The position numbers were made by a program, and so were the translations under genes. From NCBI GenBank assembly GCA_964651005.1, contig CAZYVL010000093.1, forward strand, positions 1-9,660: DNA of 9,660 nucleotides. Direction: 5' to 3'. Below are positions 7,701 through 9,660 of the stretch, piece after piece. The notes beneath the pieces were generated by a model. That model saw nothing but the letters and a program-made list of their open reading frames with translations, was not told the origin of the DNA and ran no database searches. The stretch's first letter is position 1; the number at the start of each line of letters is the position of its first letter. The DNA comes from DATMFV01 sp964651005. GTDB taxonomy: Bacteria > Verrucomicrobiota > Verrucomicrobiia > Chthoniobacterales > Chthoniobacteraceae.

Positions 7701-8672
7701 ATGTCGATCCCCCTTCTTCCCGATCAAGCCTCGCTCGGCGCGGGGGAGGTGGACCGCCTGATGCTCTGGCTGCTGGCGGTGGCGGTGTTTTTCCTGTGCG
7801 TCACGGCGGGGCCGATTCTCGTCTTCTGCTTCCGCTACCGGCGCGGCAACCGGGTGAACCGCGTCATCAAGAGGAAAAGCGGCACGCCGCTGGAAGTGAC
7901 CTGGACGCTCATCCCGGCGGGGATCGCGATGCTGCTCTTCGCCTCCAGCGCGGCGGTTTACTTCCGGCAGCGGCATCCGCCGCGCGACGCGATGGAGATC
8001 CAGGTCATCGGCAAACAATGGATGTGGAAAGTGCAGCACCCGCAGGGGAAGCGGGAGATCAATGAACTCCATCTCCCGCTGGGCGTGCCGACCAAACTCG
8101 TGATGACTTCGCAGGATGTGATCCACAGCTTTTTCATCCCCGCCTTCCGCACGAAGCAGGATGTGCTCCCCGGTTGGCTGACGACGGAGTGGTTCGTCCC
8201 GACGCGAACCGGGATTTACCCGCTCTTCTGCGCGGAGTATTGCGGGACGGACCATTCCCGCATGATCGGGCGCGTGGTCGTGCTCTCGCGGCCGGACTAT
8301 GAACAATGGCTGCGCACCGGGGCGCAGGAGGAAAGCCCCGTGGCGTTCGGGGCGCGGCGCTTCCGGGAGCTGGGGTGCAGCGGCTGCCATATGGGAGATT
8401 CCGCCGTTCGCGCGCCGAATCTGAGCGGGATCTACGGCGGAGTCGTCCCGCTGGAAGGGGGGCGCGTCGTACCGGTGGACGAGCGTTATCTGCGCGACTC
8501 GATCATGCTGCCCGCCTCCGAAGTGACCTACGGCTACCGGCCTGTCATGCCGTCGTTCCAGGGGCGGATTTCCGAGGAAGACCTCCTCGCGCTCGTGGCG
8601 TACATCAAGAGCCTTGGCCGCGAGACACCGCAGATACCTGAAACGTCGAAAGAGAAAGGAGCCGCGCGATGA
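7701..8672 (+). CDS. coxB: Cytochrome c oxidase subunit II with fused cytochrome c domain (caa3 type)
   Basis: This 323-residue protein has two membrane helices (~20-45 and ~68-90), then a periplasmic cupredoxin domain with the complete Cu_A site: H142, C177, E179 (backbone), C181, H185 and M188 (FCAEYCGTDHSRM). A C-terminal class I cytochrome c domain follows, with C226-S-G-C229-H230 and a likely distal ligand M283 in VMPSF. The fused haem makes this a caa3 oxidase, which can take electrons directly from a membrane partner such as ACIII without a soluble cytochrome. The ATG at 7701 is the only reasonable in-frame start after the sco stop (21 bases apart) and gives an N-terminus typical of the family (LLPDQASLGAGEVD). 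It lacks a good ribosome site. The stop overlaps coxA. Confidence 0.96.
   Translation: MSIPLLPDQASLGAGEVDRLMLWLLAVAVFFLCVTAGPILVFCFRYRRGNRVNRVIKRKSGTPLEVTWTLIPAGIAMLLFASSAAVYFRQRHPPRDAMEIQVIGKQWMWKVQHPQGKREINELHLPLGVPTKLVMTSQDVIHSFFIPAFRTKQDVLPGWLTTEWFVPTRTGIYPLFCAEYCGTDHSRMIGRVVVLSRPDYEQWLRTGAQEESPVAFGARRFRELGCSGCHMGDSAVRAPNLSGIYGGVVPLEGGRVVPVDERYLRDSIMLPASEVTYGYRPVMPSFQGRISEEDLLALVAYIKSLGRETPQIPETSKEKGAAR
8655..8661 (+). promoter_or_regulatory. Ribosome binding site of coxA
   Basis: AAAGGAG is seven bases before ATG 8669, within the last codons of coxB. It defines the coxA start and suggests strong initiation despite the coupled ATGA junction. Confidence 0.75.
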
Positions 8673-9660
8673 TCTCCACCCATGAACGCGATGCGGCGCG
8701 CGAGCCGGAAGAGGCAGGAGAGGCGGGAAATTATCTCACGCCGCACACGATCCGCTCCTGGCTGCTGACCACCGATCACAAACGGATCGGCCTCCTTTAC
8801 CTGTTCGCCATCGTGGTCTTTTTCCTGATCGGCGCGGTGGCGGCGGCGCTGGTGCGGATCGACCTGGTGACGCCGGAAGGCGCCCTCCTCTCGGCAGAGA
8901 TGTATAACCGGATGTTCACGCTCCACGGCGTGGTGATGGTCTGGTTTTTCCTGATCCCGTCGATCCCCTCCGTGCTTGGCAATTTCATCCTTCCGCTGAT
9001 GATCGGCGCGCGCGACGTGGCGTTCCCCCGGCTCAATCTGTTGAGCTGGTATCTCTTCATCACCGGCGGAGCGGTCGCGCTCTACGCGATCCTGGCGGGC
9101 GGCGTCGATACGGGGTGGACGTTCTACACACCCTATAGCACCACGTACGCGAACCCGCAGGTGGTGACGATGGTGGCGGGGGTGTTCATCGCCGGGTTTT
9201 CGTCGATCCTCACCGGCCTCAACCTCATCATCAGCACGCACAAGCTCCGCGCGCCGGGGCTCACGTGGTTCCGGCTGCCGCTCTTCATCTGGACGCTCTA
9301 CGCCACGAGCCTCATCCTCGTGCTCGCCACGCCGGTGCTGGCGATGGTGCTGCTGCTCATCGCGCTGGAGCGTTTCTGGGGGATCGGCGTTTTCGATCCC
9401 GCGCAGGGGGGCGACCCGATTCTCTTCCAGCACCTCTTCTGGTTCTATTCGCACCCGGCGGTTTACATCATGATCCTGCCGGGGATGGGCGTGGTGAGCG
9501 AGACGATCACCTGCTTCGCGCGCAAGCGGCTCTTTGGCTACAACTTCGTCGCGGCGGCGAGCCTCGCCATCGCCGTGTTCGGCTTCCTCGTCTGGGGGCA
9601 CCATATGTTCGTGAGCGGGCAGTCGATCTACTCCGGGTTCATGTTCTCCATCCTGAGCTA
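8669..9660 (+). CDS. coxA: Cytochrome c oxidase subunit I, A2-type haem-copper oxidase (5' part)
   Basis: The first 330 residues are present and the gene continues past the window; full length is usually 550 or more. It catalyses oxygen reduction at the haem-Cu_B centre, coupled to proton pumping. Visible key residues are H86 in FTLHGVVMVWFF (low-spin haem ligand); the D-channel Asp D116 in GARDVAFPRLN; Y260-S261-H262-P263-A264-V265-Y266, with Cu_B ligand H262 and the Tyr that cross-links to it (Y266); and H311-H312, further Cu_B ligands. A Tyr-Ser pair before HPxVY, with Ala instead of the Glu of HPEVY, marks the A2 subfamily, as in Rhodothermus and Thermus caa3. The start has a strong ribosome site and overlaps the coxB stop. 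The second haem-ligand helix (HFHYV-type region) and the K-channel end lie outside the window. Confidence 0.96.
   Translation, partial: MISTHERDAAREPEEAGEAGNYLTPHTIRSWLLTTDHKRIGLLYLFAIVVFFLIGAVAAALVRIDLVTPEGALLSAEMYNRMFTLHGVVMVWFFLIPSIPSVLGNFILPLMIGARDVAFPRLNLLSWYLFITGGAVALYAILAGGVDTGWTFYTPYSTTYANPQVVTMVAGVFIAGFSSILTGLNLIISTHKLRAPGLTWFRLPLFIWTLYATSLILVLATPVLAMVLLLIALERFWGIGVFDPAQGGDPILFQHLFWFYSHPAVYIMILPGMGVVSETITCFARKRLFGYNFVAAASLAIAVFGFLVWGHHMFVSGQSIYSGFMFSILS

Noticed and set aside
7676..8065. Open frame beginning at the ATGA after sco
   Set aside because: It yields Arg/Gly/Ala-rich sequence with no domain and overlaps the well-supported coxB membrane helices.
6651..8390. Minus-strand open frame of 579 codons opposite sco and coxB
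   Set aside because: Low-complexity Arg/Pro/His-rich composition typical of an antisense GC shadow; both plus-strand genes there have complete active-site motifs.
8534..9604. Minus-strand open frame of 356 codons opposite coxB and coxA
   Set aside because: Same compositional shadow, antisense to the conserved coxA core motifs.
1..9660. CRISPR arrays, tRNA or rRNA genes, insertion sequences, phage or defence genes
   Set aside because: None seen: no regularly spaced repeats, no terminal inverted repeats and no transposase-like proteins; apart from the assembly gap the window is filled by respiratory genes.

Overview
The window is one densely packed, plus-strand respiratory operon. It encodes an alternative complex III (ACIII, a quinol:electron acceptor oxidoreductase unrelated to the bc1 complex) followed by a caa3-type cytochrome c oxidase of the A2 subfamily. 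The DNA is strongly GC-rich with G/C-ending codons, which explains the many long shadow reading frames on both strands. Operons of this layout are known from Bacteroidota/Rhodothermota, Acidobacteriota, Verrucomicrobiota, Planctomycetota and Gemmatimonadota. The GC-rich, Tat-extended ActB form fits a Verrucomicrobiota or Acidobacteriota-like bacterium, but the sequence alone does not settle the phylum. The 100-N run shows this is a scaffold from a draft or metagenome assembly.

Layout, left to right: the 3' end of actA (multiheme cytochrome c, 1-194); actB (fused molybdopterin-enzyme-like and iron-sulfur subunit, 198-3143); actC running in frame into the start of an actD (DUF3341) domain (3140-4822), cut by an assembly gap (4823-4922); the 3' end of actE (monoheme cytochrome c, from 4923 to 5198), whose CxxCH motif is cut by the gap; actF (5195-6355); a small single-helix membrane protein, possibly an ActG-like accessory subunit (6352-6825); an SCO/SenC-type copper chaperone with a C-terminal helix (6822-7679); coxB, with a Cu_A domain and a fused cytochrome c domain (7701-8672); and the first 330 residues of coxA (8669-9660, running off the window). 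Five of the junctions are 4-base ATGA stop/start overlaps and the longest unbroken intergenic stretch is 21 bases, so the genes are almost certainly co-transcribed and translationally coupled. No internal promoter or terminator was seen.

How they work together (established for the families): ActC and probably ActF are the membrane core where quinol is oxidised. Electrons pass through the ActB iron-sulfur chain to the ActA and ActE haems on the periplasmic face, then to the CoxB cytochrome domain, Cu_A and the CoxA binuclear centre, where oxygen is reduced. The SCO protein is expected to load Cu_A. The co-encoded caa3 oxidase suggests a direct ACIII-oxidase supercomplex. The most unusual point is the ActC-ActD fusion. 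The main technical caveat is the gap, whose 100 Ns are almost certainly a placeholder for a longer missing piece. Otherwise this is a recognisable, already described type of system.
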